Below, one piece after another: positions 1 to 10,295 of a stretch of 64,000 nucleotides of DNA. Numbering within the stretch: the stretch's first letter is position 1; each line of letters opens with the position of its first letter. The position numbers and the translations under genes were made by a program. Source of the DNA: Akkermansia muciniphila (lineage in GTDB: Bacteria > Verrucomicrobiota > Verrucomicrobiia > Verrucomicrobiales > Akkermansiaceae); the NCBI GenBank assembly GCA_945888515.1, contig CAMDAD010000004.1, forward strand, positions 62,001 through 126,000, in the 5' to 3' direction. Below the pieces are notes generated by a model that did not search any database, had not been told where the DNA came from, and worked only from the letters and a program-made list of their open reading frames with translations.

Positions 1-569
1 GTCTCATAGCGGACCGCGTTGGGATTTTTCTTCGGGTCGCTGTCATAAACGCCATCCACCATGGTCGCCTTGAAAATCACCTGTGCCCCCATTTCACTGG
101 CTCGCAACGCAGCAGTGGTATCCGTCGAGAAAAACGGACTACCCGTGCCAGCGGCAAAAATCACGACTTTTCCCTCACCAAGATACTTTTCCGCACGACG
201 GCGGATGAAGGTCTCGGCGACATTTTTCATCTCGATTGCCGACATCACCACGCAGGGCACGCCCTCATCTTCCAGCGCACTTTGCAAAGCCAACGCATTC
301 ATCACGGTGGCTAGCATGCCCACATAGTCGGCCGTGGCACGATCCATCCCACGCGCACTGGCCGCCGCTCCGCGCCAGAAATTCCCCCCTCCGACAACGA
401 CACCTAGCTGGAGTCCTTGTTTGAGCGACGCTGCGATTTCGCTGGCGATGCGATCCACGATCTCGGGCGAGATATTGTCGCGACTGCCGACTTCTCGCAG
501 CGCCTCCCCACTGAGTTTCAGAATAGCACGGCGGAAATTTCGCGGGTCGGACGATGATGAGTCTGTCAT
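1..569 (-). CDS. pyrH: UMP kinase, C-terminus cut by window edge
   Basis: Uridylate kinase, which phosphorylates UMP to UDP in the cytosol for pyrimidine nucleotide synthesis. Translation of the minus strand from the ATG at 569 begins [24 protein letters not shown]. It contains the nucleotide-binding KLSGEAL and [11 protein letters not shown] motifs, the conserved [23 protein letters not shown] helix in two adjacent pieces, the [20 protein letters not shown] stretch and the [13 protein letters not shown] segment. All of these are typical of bacterial PyrH. About 189 codons are present; the last roughly 50 lie beyond base 1. It is divergent from the penicillin-binding protein gene, and the roughly 200 bases between them should hold both promoters. 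Confidence 0.93.
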   Translation of the reverse strand, partial: MTDSSSSDPRNFRRAILKLSGEALREVGSRDNISPEIVDRIASEIAASLKQGLQLGVVVGGGNFWRGAAASARGMDRATADYVGMLATVMNALALQSALEDEGVPCVVMSAIEMKNVAETFIRRRAEKYLGEGKVVIFAAGTGSPFFSTDTTAALRASEMGAQVIFKATMVDGVYDSDPKKNPNAVRYE

Positions 570-771
570 AGATCAATTCAGGCTGAGCGAGTTCATCAGA
601 AATCTGCTGCGATGGCAATTCCCAAGATGATTCATTGAGAAATTTTCTCTCACACGACCCACTGATCAAAGTCGATCAGTGCTGACATCCGCACCATCCC
701 TTCACCGATTTTTCACAAAATCGCTCTCGAAATTCCGCTCGTTCCGCCCTATGGTTCAGGCATTCCCACTT

Positions 772-3081
772 ATGGCTCGCAATTCATCCGGCAAATCCAC
801 TCCCCCACGTCGCCCTAGCAATGCCGGTGAAGCTCACCAACCGACCATTGTATCGCTATTGCTCCTATGGCCGTTTCACCTGTTTCACCATATCATCCGC
901 CCGCGCCCGCTGTGGGTGCGATTTTTTCTTCGCCTGATGGGTGATCCATGCATCGCAGGAGTGTATGCGTTAGTGTTTCTCTCAATCATTTACGGCATTC
1001 GCGCCAAGCAATACGACCTGAAAAAAATTCACGAAATGCCCGAGCGCTCGGTAATCCTCGACCGTCGCGGCGAAGAGTTGGCCCGAATGCATGGCGAGAT
1101 CCGCGATATCATTGCCCTCGACCAAGTATCCGACAGTTTCCGCAAGGCCATCCTCGCGCGAGAAGACGAGCGCTTTTATCGACATGGCGCTTTTGATCCC
1201 ATTGGTATCGTTCGCGCTGCCTACAACAACATGCAAGGCAAGCGTGAGGGAGCCTCCACAATCACACAGCAGTTGGCGGCGGATGTTTTTAAGCTGAAAC
1301 AATACGGCATCAAGCAAAGCAAGCTGCAGCTCATCGATCGAAAATTTCTCGAAATCGCTATCGCCTACCGTATCGAAACATACCTTGGAAGCAAAGACCG
1401 AGTGCTGGAAGCTTACCTGAACTCGATTAACTGGGGCCGCTCGATTCGAGGCATTCAGGAAGCTTCACGCATTTACTTTGAAAAAAACGCTTCAGAGTTA
1501 AATCTATCCGAATCCGCGATGCTCGCAGGGATCGTGCGTGGGCCAGATGCCTTCAATCCCTTCAACAACCTCGATGCCGCCATCCGTGAGCGCAACTCCA
1601 CGCTGGAGCGCATGGTAAATGCCAAAGCCATCACTCGCGCGCAGGCCGACGAGGCGAAGGCGCAAGCACTCGACATTCGTCCTGCAAACCGGCGCAAGGT
1701 GCGCGAGTCCTATGCTCTCGATGCCATCCGCCGTGATCTAGAAATCATCCTGGAAAAAGAAAACATTGAGTTCGGCGGCCTTATCATCACCACCACGATC
1801 GATCACCTGATTCAAAGCAAAGCCGAGGAAGCGGTAGAAAATACTTTGTCGAAAATCGAAAAAACACCGGGCTATCCCCATCAAACACGCGCGCAGTGGC
1901 AAGCGATTCCAGAAGGCAAAAAAAACCCTACTTCTTATATCCAGGGAGCTGCTGTGGTCATTGAAAATCACACCGGTGCCGTATTGGCATTCGTGGGCGG
2001 TCGATCCGCAGATGAGTCGAAGTTCAATCGCGCGATCCAAGCCAAACGACAGATTGGTTCGGTATTCAAACCCTTCGTATATCTTGCCGCATTCGATAAA
2101 GGCCTGAGGCCCGAAACGATGATATCCGATGGCTACATTGCATCGGGTGAAATCAAAGGCGCGCCCTCGAATTGGCATCCGAAAAATTCCGATGGAACCT
2201 ACGGCGGCCCGCGTCCGGTTTCCTACGGCTTGATCAAATCTCGTAATACCATGTCAGTGCGGGTCGGCAATTATGCAGGACTGAGCAATGTCGCCCATGT
2301 CTGCGAACAAGCCTTCAATCACAAAATGCAGCTGAACCCATCATCCTATCTCGGCTCATGGGAGGCAACACCTTATCAGGTCGCCTCCGCCTACTCGATG
2401 CTACCTAACGGAGGCGTGCGATATCGACCGTTCTTGATTTCATCCATCCGCAAACGCAACGGTGAGCTCGTTTATGAAACTCCGCCTCTGCCCTATCAGG
2501 CAGCCTCCCCGAGTTCTGCCTACTCGGTCTCAAAAATCCTAGAGGAGGTGACCACCAGCGGCACCGCGAACTCGGTAAAGCGGCTTGGCTTTGAGAAACC
2601 CTGCGCCGGAAAAACCGGGACCACCAACAACTTCAAAGACGCGTGGTTCGCGGGTTATACATCCTCACTCACCTGCGCCGTCTGGTGCGGTATGGATGAA
2701 CCGAAACGAACCATCCAAGGGGGCTATGGATCGACTCTTTCGTTGCCGATTTGGGTCGATATCATGAAAACGGCCGACCGCCTCGGCTACAGGGCGAATC
2801 CCTTCCGCCAAATGACCAAGAACGCGGGCCTCATCAGCTGCACTCTCTGCAAGTCCTCAGGTAAACGCGCCACTGCCGGTTGCCATGCTTCAGGAACTTC
2901 GTATGTAGATCAGGTGCCGTCGGATGTTGCTCCTGCTTCCAATGACTGGTGCCCCGTGCATCCGGCACGCGCCATCCCAGTGCGAGAAGATGATGTTTCG
3001 CCGCCGACTGCACCATTACGCGCGATTCCGGTCGAGGAGTCATCACCAGCGCCACCGCGCGCACAACCTGTCCAAGAATGA
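772..3081 (+). CDS. Class A penicillin-binding protein (PBP1a-like)
   Basis: Bifunctional peptidoglycan glycosyltransferase/transpeptidase anchored in the inner membrane. After a basic cytoplasmic N-terminus there is one membrane segment (about residues 60-78). A GT51 domain follows, with catalytic EDERFYRH near residue 130 and the EGASTITQQL motif. The transpeptidase domain has SVFK at about 430, SRN at about 490 and KTGT at about 614. The tail is Cys-rich (SCTLC, AGC, DWCP), then Pro-rich. Length is about 769 residues from this ATG. In-frame upstream starts exist at 751 (ATG) and 679 (GTG); I chose 772 because MARNSSGK is a typical basic start. No Shine-Dalgarno sequence is evident for any of them. 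Confidence 0.92.
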   Translation: MARNSSGKSTPPRRPSNAGEAHQPTIVSLLLLWPFHLFHHIIRPRPLWVRFFLRLMGDPCIAGVYALVFLSIIYGIRAKQYDLKKIHEMPERSVILDRRGEELARMHGEIRDIIALDQVSDSFRKAILAREDERFYRHGAFDPIGIVRAAYNNMQGKREGASTITQQLAADVFKLKQYGIKQSKLQLIDRKFLEIAIAYRIETYLGSKDRVLEAYLNSINWGRSIRGIQEASRIYFEKNASELNLSESAMLAGIVRGPDAFNPFNNLDAAIRERNSTLERMVNAKAITRAQADEAKAQALDIRPANRRKVRESYALDAIRRDLEIILEKENIEFGGLIITTTIDHLIQSKAEEAVENTLSKIEKTPGYPHQTRAQWQAIPEGKKNPTSYIQGAAVVIENHTGAVLAFVGGRSADESKFNRAIQAKRQIGSVFKPFVYLAAFDKGLRPETMISDGYIASGEIKGAPSNWHPKNSDGTYGGPRPVSYGLIKSRNTMSVRVGNYAGLSNVAHVCEQAFNHKMQLNPSSYLGSWEATPYQVASAYSMLPNGGVRYRPFLISSIRKRNGELVYETPPLPYQAASPSSAYSVSKILEEVTTSGTANSVKRLGFEKPCAGKTGTTNNFKDAWFAGYTSSLTCAVWCGMDEPKRTIQGGYGSTLSLPIWVDIMKTADRLGYRANPFRQMTKNAGLISCTLCKSSGKRATAGCHASGTSYVDQVPSDVAPASNDWCPVHPARAIPVREDDVSPPTAPLRAIPVEESSPAPPRAQPVQE

Positions 3082-3149
3082 ATCTTTTTCCACTCTCCGT
3101 ATTGCCTCGCAACCGCATTTCCGCTAGCTATTGAATCCACACTCTACTC

Positions 3150-4808
3150 ATGCTCACACTGCTGAAAATCCGCAACTTGGCTCTTGTCGATGAATTGACT
3201 TGGGAACTCGACCGAGGACTCATCAGCGTCACGGGGGAAACCGGTGCTGGTAAATCCGTCATTGTCGGCGCGCTCAAGCTCGTACTGGGCGAACGCGCTG
3301 ATAAAACTCTGATCCGCACCGGTGAGGAAACCTGCACGGTGGAGGCCGCCTTTTCCCTGCAACAGGCTGATGAAATCGCTGCTATTTTTGCCGATAACGC
3401 GCTTGATTTTTCCATTCACGAGGACCTCATCATCCGCCGCGTCATCAGCGCCACCAGCACGAGACAGTTTGTCAACGACTCACCCGTGACACTCGGTTTG
3501 TTGAAAAAACTCGGCGAGCACCTCGTCGATCTACATGGCCCGCACGATCATCAATCGTTGCTTTCCACCGACCGCCAACTTGCCATGCTCGATGCTTTTG
3601 CGGGCGCGGAAAGCCAGATCGCTACCTATCGACAGCATTGGCAATCGTGGAAACAGAAAGTCACCGAATGGCAGGACCTGCGCGATGCCGATGCCATTTC
3701 GACGCGCGAATTGGACCTCCTGCGTCATCAGGTCGATGAAATCAATGCCGCCCAGCTTCAAGCCGATGAAGAGGTCGAGTTGATGAATCGCTACCGTCGC
3801 AGCCAAAGCTCCTCGCGCCTTTTGGAAAACACCTCCGCTGCCATCAAATTGCTCGCCGATGAGGAAGAGGGCGTCACCCATCGCCTCGGTGAGCTACAGC
3901 GCCTCGTGCGTGATCTGGAGCGCTGGGATCCCTCCTTGAGCGAGCGCTGTTCTGGACTGGAAACCGCTTTGGTCGAGCTGCAAGATCTGGAAAGCACACT
4001 CACTGATTACCTCGATGAATTGGAAATCAATCCGGAGGAAGCCACCGCGTTGGAAGAACGCGTCAATCTGTTAGAGTCACTGAAACGCAAATACGGCGGT
4101 AGTATTGCGCATATTCTGGAAGCACGAAATGAGGCCAGCTCCCGACTTGATAACATCGAGAATCGGGGAGAAAAACTCGCTGCCCTAGAATCGCAAATCC
4201 AACAACTTCGCCAAGAGCTCGATGCCAGCGCGCAAAAACTCAGCACCCTACGCCGCAAGGCCGCCCCGCGCCTGGCCAAGGAAATTGCATCGCAGCTCAA
4301 GGATCTCGGCTTCAAGCAGTCGGCTTTTGAAATCGCACTCTACCCGCTTGCCGATCCCGGATCACACGGCATAGAATCCACTGATTTTCTCTTTGGACCG
4401 AATCCCGGCGAACCACTCCACCCACTGCGTCAGGTCGCCTCCAGTGGTGAAATCAGCCGCGTCATGCTGGCCGTGAAAAGCGCGCTTGCCGAGCAAGACG
4501 CCACTCCGCTTATGGTTTTCGATGAAATCGATGCCAACGTCGGCGGCGAGGTCGCCAAAGCCGTGGGTCGGAAAATGGCGGTGCTCGGTGCGCGCCATCA
4601 AGTCATCGCCATCACCCACTTCCCTCAAGTGGCTGCGACCGCAGCGAGACACTTCGTGGTAGAAAAGGAAATCACCCACGGCCGCACTCGCTCGCGCCTA
4701 TTCCCTGTCAGTGGCGAGGCCCGCATTCACGAACTCGTTCGCATGTTAGGCGGTGGTGGCGAGTCAGCCCGAGCTATGGCGAAGAGCCTCTTGGAAAATG
4801 CCGAATAG
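3150..4808 (+). CDS. recN: DNA repair protein RecN
   Basis: SMC-like ATPase of recombinational double-strand-break repair, 552 residues, the usual RecN length. The N-terminus MLTLLKIRNLALVDEL leads into Walker A GETGAGKS at about residues 29-36. Long heptad-rich coiled coils occupy about 150-365. The C-terminal lobe carries the ABC signature ASSGEISRVMLA and Walker B PLMVFDEIDANVGG, followed by the ITHFPQVAA switch. It ends 4 bases before the convergent recQ stop codon, so the two repair genes share a tail-to-tail junction with no room for a separate terminator. Confidence 0.95.
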   Translation: MLTLLKIRNLALVDELTWELDRGLISVTGETGAGKSVIVGALKLVLGERADKTLIRTGEETCTVEAAFSLQQADEIAAIFADNALDFSIHEDLIIRRVISATSTRQFVNDSPVTLGLLKKLGEHLVDLHGPHDHQSLLSTDRQLAMLDAFAGAESQIATYRQHWQSWKQKVTEWQDLRDADAISTRELDLLRHQVDEINAAQLQADEEVELMNRYRRSQSSSRLLENTSAAIKLLADEEEGVTHRLGELQRLVRDLERWDPSLSERCSGLETALVELQDLESTLTDYLDELEINPEEATALEERVNLLESLKRKYGGSIAHILEARNEASSRLDNIENRGEKLAALESQIQQLRQELDASAQKLSTLRRKAAPRLAKEIASQLKDLGFKQSAFEIALYPLADPGSHGIESTDFLFGPNPGEPLHPLRQVASSGEISRVMLAVKSALAEQDATPLMVFDEIDANVGGEVAKAVGRKMAVLGARHQVIAITHFPQVAATAARHFVVEKEITHGRTRSRLFPVSGEARIHELVRMLGGGGESARAMAKSLLENAE

Positions 4809-4812
4809 GTCA

Positions 4813-6915
4813 TTAACGGAAGGCTACCAGGGCATCGAGAAAAGCCCGCCCGTAGCGCTGTGCTTTGACGGGACCTACGCCAGGCACGGCGAGTAATTGA
4901 TCACTACTCGCTGGGCGATAGCGTGCCAGCGCTTCTAAGGTCTTGTTGCTAAAAATGCAGTAGGACGGCACATTTTCCGCTTTCGCAAATTTTTCCCGCA
5001 GATCGCGCAGGTAGGAATAAAGCGCGGGATCAAAGCCCTCGTCGCGGAGCTCCACCATCTTCTCTGCACCCGCCTTTGGCCATACCAGCAGATACTTGCT
5101 TTTGCCTAACATCACGCTCTCGCCTAACGGTGTGAGGGTGATCACAGGATACTCGCCCGTCTCTGTCCGCAATAATCCGCGATCCAACAGAGCACGCATC
5201 ACACCTCCGATGTATCCCGCGCCCTTGTCTTTAAGAATGCCGTAGGTTTTCAGTTGATGAAGGCCACTTCCTAGCAGGTCCTGGGACTTACTGCCGGCGA
5301 GCATTTGCACGATTTTCCCGCGACCGAAACGAGCTTCCCAGCCGGCGCTTGTTTTGCGCGACATCCTCGCCACGCCGCTTAGGATTTTTTTCACTACGAT
5401 ATCTTCCTCGGCCGTAGGCGCGCGGGACTCGCCGGATTCCGCGGAACGGCAAAAATCACAGTTCCCGCAAAGCTCGGCATCGTCTTCACCAAAATACTGC
5501 AAGATCCACTGCTGGCGGCAGACACGGGAATACGAGAGATCGATCATCGACTTCAGTTTCTCACGATCACGACGGTCTTTTTCTTCGATCGCCGTCTCGT
5601 CTATTTCCAAGTCGCGCGTCAACACCTGCGGCTTCAGCAATCGGGTGCCACGCATGCGTTTGCCAGGAATATCGAATCGTTCGAGATAACCAGAGCGCCC
5701 AAGGATGGTCATCGCACTGCCCACCGCCATCGAGTTTTTCACATCGCAGCCCTCGGCAATTTCCTCCAAGGTCTTACGCACTTCGAAGTCCCGATCTGCC
5801 GCGTTTTGCAAAAACTGATAGACATCGCGGATTACGGCAACCGAAGGATTGGCGCCATCGATAAAAAATTCCTGCGTGCGGGTGTCAGCATAATTATAAA
5901 GTAGCTCGCAGTAAGCACTCTCGCCATCACGTCCGGCGCGCCCAGCTTCTTGATAGTAAGCTTCCACGCTACCGGGGATTTCGTAGTGAATCACAAAACG
6001 CACGTCTGAGCGATCGATGCCCATGCCAAACGCATTCGTTGCCACAGCGACGTCAGCTTTTTTACTGATAAAAACATTCTGCGCGCGCTCCCGTTCCTCG
6101 TCGCTCATGCCGCCATGGTAGGCCACACACTTCAAGCCCCAGCTGCTTATCGTCTCGGATACGGCCTCCACTTTTTTGCGCGTAGCACAGTAGACAATCC
6201 CTGTGCGATGCGCCGCAATCACCGCCTTGAGCCGCTCGTCTTTTTGCTGTGCGTTCTCGGTCGCAGTGATATTGAGAGAGAGGTTAGGCCGGGCAAAACC
6301 GCTGACCTGTTCGAAGTAATCGCGCATGCGAAGCACCTCGATGATATCCTTGCGCACGATGGGAGTGGCGGTAGCGGTAAGCGCAATGCATTGCGGACGA
6401 CCCATTTTTTCCAAGGCCTTGCCGAGGCGCAGATAGTCCGGACGAAAGTCATGCCCCCACTGGCTCAGACAATGCGCCTCATCCACGGCAATCAGGGCAA
6501 TATTGCTCCCTTGCATGGCCTGCAAAAAACTCTCCGCGCGAAAACGTTCCGGGGCGATGTAGACCAATTTCCACCGACCATCGCGTATGCCATGGAGTCG
6601 CTCTTTTTGTTCATCCCAGCTTTGGCTCGAGTTGATCATCGTCGCTTCGATGCCGCGCGCCACTAAAGCATCCACTTGGTCTTTCATTAGCGCGATCAGT
6701 GGGCTAATGACAAGGGTCACTCCCTCGAGGCAGAGAGCTGGCAGTTGATAGCAAAGGGACTTTCCCCCACCGGTCGGCATCACCACCAATCCATCACGCC
6801 CGGAGAGAATCGAATTCATCACCTCTTCCTGCCCCTCCAGAAACGCACTAAAACCAAAATATCGGTGCAAGGCCTCCTGAGGCGATAGGACAATCGATCG
6901 TAGGGACTCACTCAT
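4813..6915 (-). CDS. recQ: ATP-dependent DNA helicase RecQ
   Basis: Superfamily 2 3'-5' helicase acting in recombination and replication repair. It has Walker A MPTGGGKSLCYQLPA, the DEAH box VDEAHCLSQWGHDFRPDY and the helicase C motifs ATNAFGMGIDRSDVR and YQEAGRAGRDG. A zinc-binding RQC cysteine cluster follows (CRQQW, CGNCDFC). A C-terminal HRDC domain ends in LLAVPGVGPVKAQRYG. With the ATG at 6915 (MSESLRSIVLSPQ) it is 700 residues; an in-frame ATG at 6960 would add 15. A full three-domain RecQ, so it reads as the housekeeping enzyme rather than a defence helicase. Confidence 0.95.
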   Translation of the reverse strand: MSESLRSIVLSPQEALHRYFGFSAFLEGQEEVMNSILSGRDGLVVMPTGGGKSLCYQLPALCLEGVTLVISPLIALMKDQVDALVARGIEATMINSSQSWDEQKERLHGIRDGRWKLVYIAPERFRAESFLQAMQGSNIALIAVDEAHCLSQWGHDFRPDYLRLGKALEKMGRPQCIALTATATPIVRKDIIEVLRMRDYFEQVSGFARPNLSLNITATENAQQKDERLKAVIAAHRTGIVYCATRKKVEAVSETISSWGLKCVAYHGGMSDEERERAQNVFISKKADVAVATNAFGMGIDRSDVRFVIHYEIPGSVEAYYQEAGRAGRDGESAYCELLYNYADTRTQEFFIDGANPSVAVIRDVYQFLQNAADRDFEVRKTLEEIAEGCDVKNSMAVGSAMTILGRSGYLERFDIPGKRMRGTRLLKPQVLTRDLEIDETAIEEKDRRDREKLKSMIDLSYSRVCRQQWILQYFGEDDAELCGNCDFCRSAESGESRAPTAEEDIVVKKILSGVARMSRKTSAGWEARFGRGKIVQMLAGSKSQDLLGSGLHQLKTYGILKDKGAGYIGGVMRALLDRGLLRTETGEYPVITLTPLGESVMLGKSKYLLVWPKAGAEKMVELRDEGFDPALYSYLRDLREKFAKAENVPSYCIFSNKTLEALARYRPASSDQLLAVPGVGPVKAQRYGRAFLDALVAFR

Positions 6916-7048
6916 GCTCACTGCGCAAATGAACAATCTTACCGAAAAACTGTCAATCATAGAAATTCAGCTCGCCGCCTACTAAAGGCGTGGCCCGCAG
7001 CTCTACTTTCCTCTCGCCAAACGAGCGTCTTTCCCCTACGGATTTGTC

Positions 7049-8857
7049 ATGCCGAGTTTTGTTAATCCCGCTGGTCTCTGGGCCTTGTTGGGGATTCCTG
7101 CCGTGCTGATGATCCACTACCTGCAGCGTAGGGCTCAAATCATTCCGATCTCAACGTTGTTTCTGTTAGAAAAAACCCATCGCGAAGCAAGCAGTGGTCG
7201 GCATTTCGATCGACTCACCCAATCGATCCCACTATGGATGCAGTTGTTAGGCGTATTGCTGCTCACTTGGCTGATGGTTGAACCTCGTTTCCCCCTCGCC
7301 CGCAGCACCCAGCGCATCGCACTTGTGTTGGACTCATCGGCATCGATGTCGGTAAGTCAGGAGCGAATGAGGGAACTACTGACTCGTGAATTGCCTCTGC
7401 TCAAAGGGTTCGCGACCGATGTCGAATACACCGTGCTGGAATCAACCCCCGGAAAGCCGCGGCTTTATGCGGGGAAATCGACAGAGGAACTTCTCGCAGC
7501 ATTGCAGTCTTGGCGGCCGATCGCTGGCGTCACGGATCCCGTTCCAGCTCTGCGCCTCGCGCGCTCGCTTGTCGCACGCGAGGGCATAGTGCTCTATGTG
7601 AGCGATACACCTACGGAATCTCTTCCCTTCAATGCTCTTCAGCTCAGTATGGGAAAGCCGATCAACAACGTCGGCTTCACTGGAGTCTCCTTTGAGACAA
7701 AAGACAATTCCTTGCTCTGGCGCGCGACGGTTCAGAACTATTCCGAAGTGGCTACGACACGCACATGGCAAATCGACTCTGGCAAAGGCGCACCCGCGCT
7801 CCCCAAAACCATAGAGCTCCCTGCTCGCAGCATCGTTACTCTGCAATCGAATTTCCCCCGGGACAGCCAGCGCATCGAACTACGGCTCTCGAACGACGAG
7901 TTCACTACCGATGACACCCTGCGCCTTGTGCGCCCGATGCCGAAACAGTTGAGCATACACCACTCGCCCGCTCTCGATGCCTTGTCGAAAAAGCTCCTAC
8001 GCTCAATTGAACAACTCAAGCCTGAGAGCGCTGCCGAGGCTGATATTTCGCTAGTTTCCTATGATCCGCTCGACCCGGCTCCGATCGACGGAAATGCCAT
8101 CATTTTTGTCAATGACAGCACGCAAGGAGGACAATATCTTTCTGGTGGAATCATCGCGGAAAAGCATCCCTTGCTCGATGGCCTAAACTGGCAGTCGCTG
8201 ATGATTCGCGAAACGATCACACTGGAAATACGACCCACTGATCAACCTCTACTCTATCAAGACAAACGAGTGTTGATTCTCTTGCGCGAAATTCCCGCTA
8301 CTGCCGATCGCCGTGCCAGCCAGCAGTTGTTGTTCAATTTTGATCCACGCCTCTCAAACATTGAAAACCAGCCCGCCATGATTGTGATATTACTGCGATT
8401 TATCGAGCAAGTTCGCGCTCGGAAAGTCGCCCCATCGCAGATCAATCTTGAAACCGCACAACCGCTGAACATTGCCACCAGTTCGACCACGCCACCCACC
8501 CCACTACGACTTCTGGAGTTGGACGCGCAGGGACAAGTATTGCGCAGCGCCAGCCTACCTCCCGACCAGCCTTACACAGCCCCTGAACTGCCCGGACATT
8601 TCCGCTACCAACAAGGCGAGTCTACGCTGCTTGAGGCGGCTACTTATTTTGCGGATACGCGAGAGGCTGACTTCCGTGCGTGCTCCGAAAAAAATCAGTT
8701 GAACGAAGCACAAGCCTCTGCGATTCAGGCTCACAGCAAGGGCGACCCTTACTGGCATCTCTGGCTGCTTGCACTTCTTGGCGTGATTTTGGTATCGTGG
8801 CATTACACTCGCGAGCGCGATCACCCCCAAGTTCCACCTTACTCGCCAAGCCCGTAA
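7049..8857 (+). CDS. BatA/VWA-domain membrane protein
   Basis: 602-residue membrane protein. The N-terminus (FVNPAGLWALLGIPAVLMIHYLQRR and a second hydrophobic helix near residue 70) is the BatA double-membrane-anchor arrangement. A von Willebrand A-type domain follows, with a MIDAS-like DSSASMS motif near residue 95. The middle is a beta-rich region, and one more membrane helix (LWLLALLGVILVSWHY) sits near the C-terminus. The family is common in PVC bacteria and Bacteroidetes; substrates are unknown. It lies 97 bases upstream of the MotA-like module on the same strand and could belong to the same transcription unit. I infer an envelope role but cannot name a function. Confidence 0.75.
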   Translation: MPSFVNPAGLWALLGIPAVLMIHYLQRRAQIIPISTLFLLEKTHREASSGRHFDRLTQSIPLWMQLLGVLLLTWLMVEPRFPLARSTQRIALVLDSSASMSVSQERMRELLTRELPLLKGFATDVEYTVLESTPGKPRLYAGKSTEELLAALQSWRPIAGVTDPVPALRLARSLVAREGIVLYVSDTPTESLPFNALQLSMGKPINNVGFTGVSFETKDNSLLWRATVQNYSEVATTRTWQIDSGKGAPALPKTIELPARSIVTLQSNFPRDSQRIELRLSNDEFTTDDTLRLVRPMPKQLSIHHSPALDALSKKLLRSIEQLKPESAAEADISLVSYDPLDPAPIDGNAIIFVNDSTQGGQYLSGGIIAEKHPLLDGLNWQSLMIRETITLEIRPTDQPLLYQDKRVLILLREIPATADRRASQQLLFNFDPRLSNIENQPAMIVILLRFIEQVRARKVAPSQINLETAQPLNIATSSTTPPTPLRLLELDAQGQVLRSASLPPDQPYTAPELPGHFRYQQGESTLLEAATYFADTREADFRACSEKNQLNEAQASAIQAHSKGDPYWHLWLLALLGVILVSWHYTRERDHPQVPPYSPSP

Positions 8858-8954
8858 CTTCATTATGACACTGTTGCACTTTTCTAACATCCTAACATGA
8901 CACTAGGATTGAAAAATTAGTGATTCGCTGAAAACCCAACTCACCTTATATCCT

Positions 8955-10274
8955 ATGGAATTCCAATGCCCACATTGCCAACTCAGCATGACCGCTGAGG
9001 AAGAACACGCTGGTAAAATCGTAGCATGCCCCGGTTGCAACGGCAAGTTCCAGATCCCACCACTCCCCGCAGGCCCCGCAAAGTCTGCTCAAACGAATGC
9101 CACGAGTGCCAACCAAGCAGCGCAAGGACAACGTGGCGGATGGGCGGAAGAGGATCATGCCAATGTCAATTTTTTCGTCAGTCTGGCCTTCGGAGTGGTG
9201 ATCAGCGCCCTGTTCCTCGTGGCCATGATTCCCCTGTTAGGCTCGACGCCGCAGGAGCCGAAATTCGGCGATCTGTTCCTGCGTCGCGGCTGGGTTAACT
9301 ACGCGGAAGTATTCCTCTTTATCTGGGGATGCGCCATTCTGGTGATGAAATGGAAAAAAACCAAACGCCAACGCAGATCGATGTTGCTCGATATCGTTCC
9401 CGGCAAACTCGGCAGCGAAATCAACTCGCACACCGTCGGCGGCTTCATCGACCATATTTACAAACTCCCGCACCGCCTGCGCGATAGCCTCATGGTGAAC
9501 AGAATCCGCAAGGGCATGGAGTTGTTTGAAAAACGCAATAACAATGGTGAAGTCGCTACGTTCCTTTCGGCGCAGTCGGACATTGATGCCAACCGCATCA
9601 CCGGATCCTACACACTGCTGAAGGTGTTCCTCTGGGCCATTCCCATCCTTGGTTTCATCGGCACAGTGCAAGGATTGTCCCAGGCCGTCAGCTCGCTGTC
9701 CGCCGGATCCTCCGACCCCGAGGCGCTCAAGGCTTCCATCAACAACCTCACCAGCGGCCTGGGCGTGGCGTTCGATACCACATTGCTCGGCCTCATCCTC
9801 TCGATGATTATGTCGTTCCCGATGGCGGTGATGCAAAAGGAAGAGGAGGAAATGCTCACCGAGATCGATGCCTTCTGCACGGAGAAACTCCTGCCGAAAT
9901 TGAACGACTCGAAAAACGCGACGGACGATCTGCTTCTGTCCCAAGCGGAAAACATCCCCGCCTTTGCCGCCTCGCTCTCCCGCGCTCACGAGGTCTTCCT
10001 CGTCAAGCTCCAGGATGCTTCCACAATCTTGCGCGATGCTGGGGAAACGCTCAAGACTCGGCTGGATGCCCATCAAACCAAGGTCGAAGGCACATTCCAG
10101 CACGCGGTGGACAAGCTCACTTCGGAAACGCGCGATGCCTTCATCCTCCCGGCCGCCCAACTCAATGAATACTTCGCCTCGCTCTCGAAAGGCGTGGAGT
10201 CGCTCAACAGCACACTAAAACAACTCGGTGGTGAAACTATTACCATCAAGAAAAAAGGCCTGTTCTCGCGCTGA
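8955..10274 (+). CDS. MotA/TolQ/ExbB-family channel with N-terminal zinc ribbon
   Basis: 439 residues. The first 38 form a zinc ribbon (CPHC and CPGC pairs), then a low-complexity linker and two membrane helices (about 76-97 and 118-131). The MotA/ExbB core follows: IPILGFIGTVQGLSQA near 233 and TSGLGVAFDTTLLGLILSMIM near 270, the helices that line the ion pathway in this family. The last roughly 130 residues look helical, like a cytoplasmic coiled coil. The two following genes encode the ExbD/MotB-like partners. The family uses proton or sodium flow to drive mechanical work at the envelope; what this version works on is unknown. Confidence 0.85.
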   Translation: MEFQCPHCQLSMTAEEEHAGKIVACPGCNGKFQIPPLPAGPAKSAQTNATSANQAAQGQRGGWAEEDHANVNFFVSLAFGVVISALFLVAMIPLLGSTPQEPKFGDLFLRRGWVNYAEVFLFIWGCAILVMKWKKTKRQRRSMLLDIVPGKLGSEINSHTVGGFIDHIYKLPHRLRDSLMVNRIRKGMELFEKRNNNGEVATFLSAQSDIDANRITGSYTLLKVFLWAIPILGFIGTVQGLSQAVSSLSAGSSDPEALKASINNLTSGLGVAFDTTLLGLILSMIMSFPMAVMQKEEEEMLTEIDAFCTEKLLPKLNDSKNATDDLLLSQAENIPAFAASLSRAHEVFLVKLQDASTILRDAGETLKTRLDAHQTKVEGTFQHAVDKLTSETRDAFILPAAQLNEYFASLSKGVESLNSTLKQLGGETITIKKKGLFSR

Positions 10275-10295
10275 TCGTTTTCCTCACCCACGCTC

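Noticed and set aside
9237-10160. 307-codon minus-strand frame opposite the MotA-like gene
   Set aside because: Antisense shadow; the plus-strand frame has clear family motifs.
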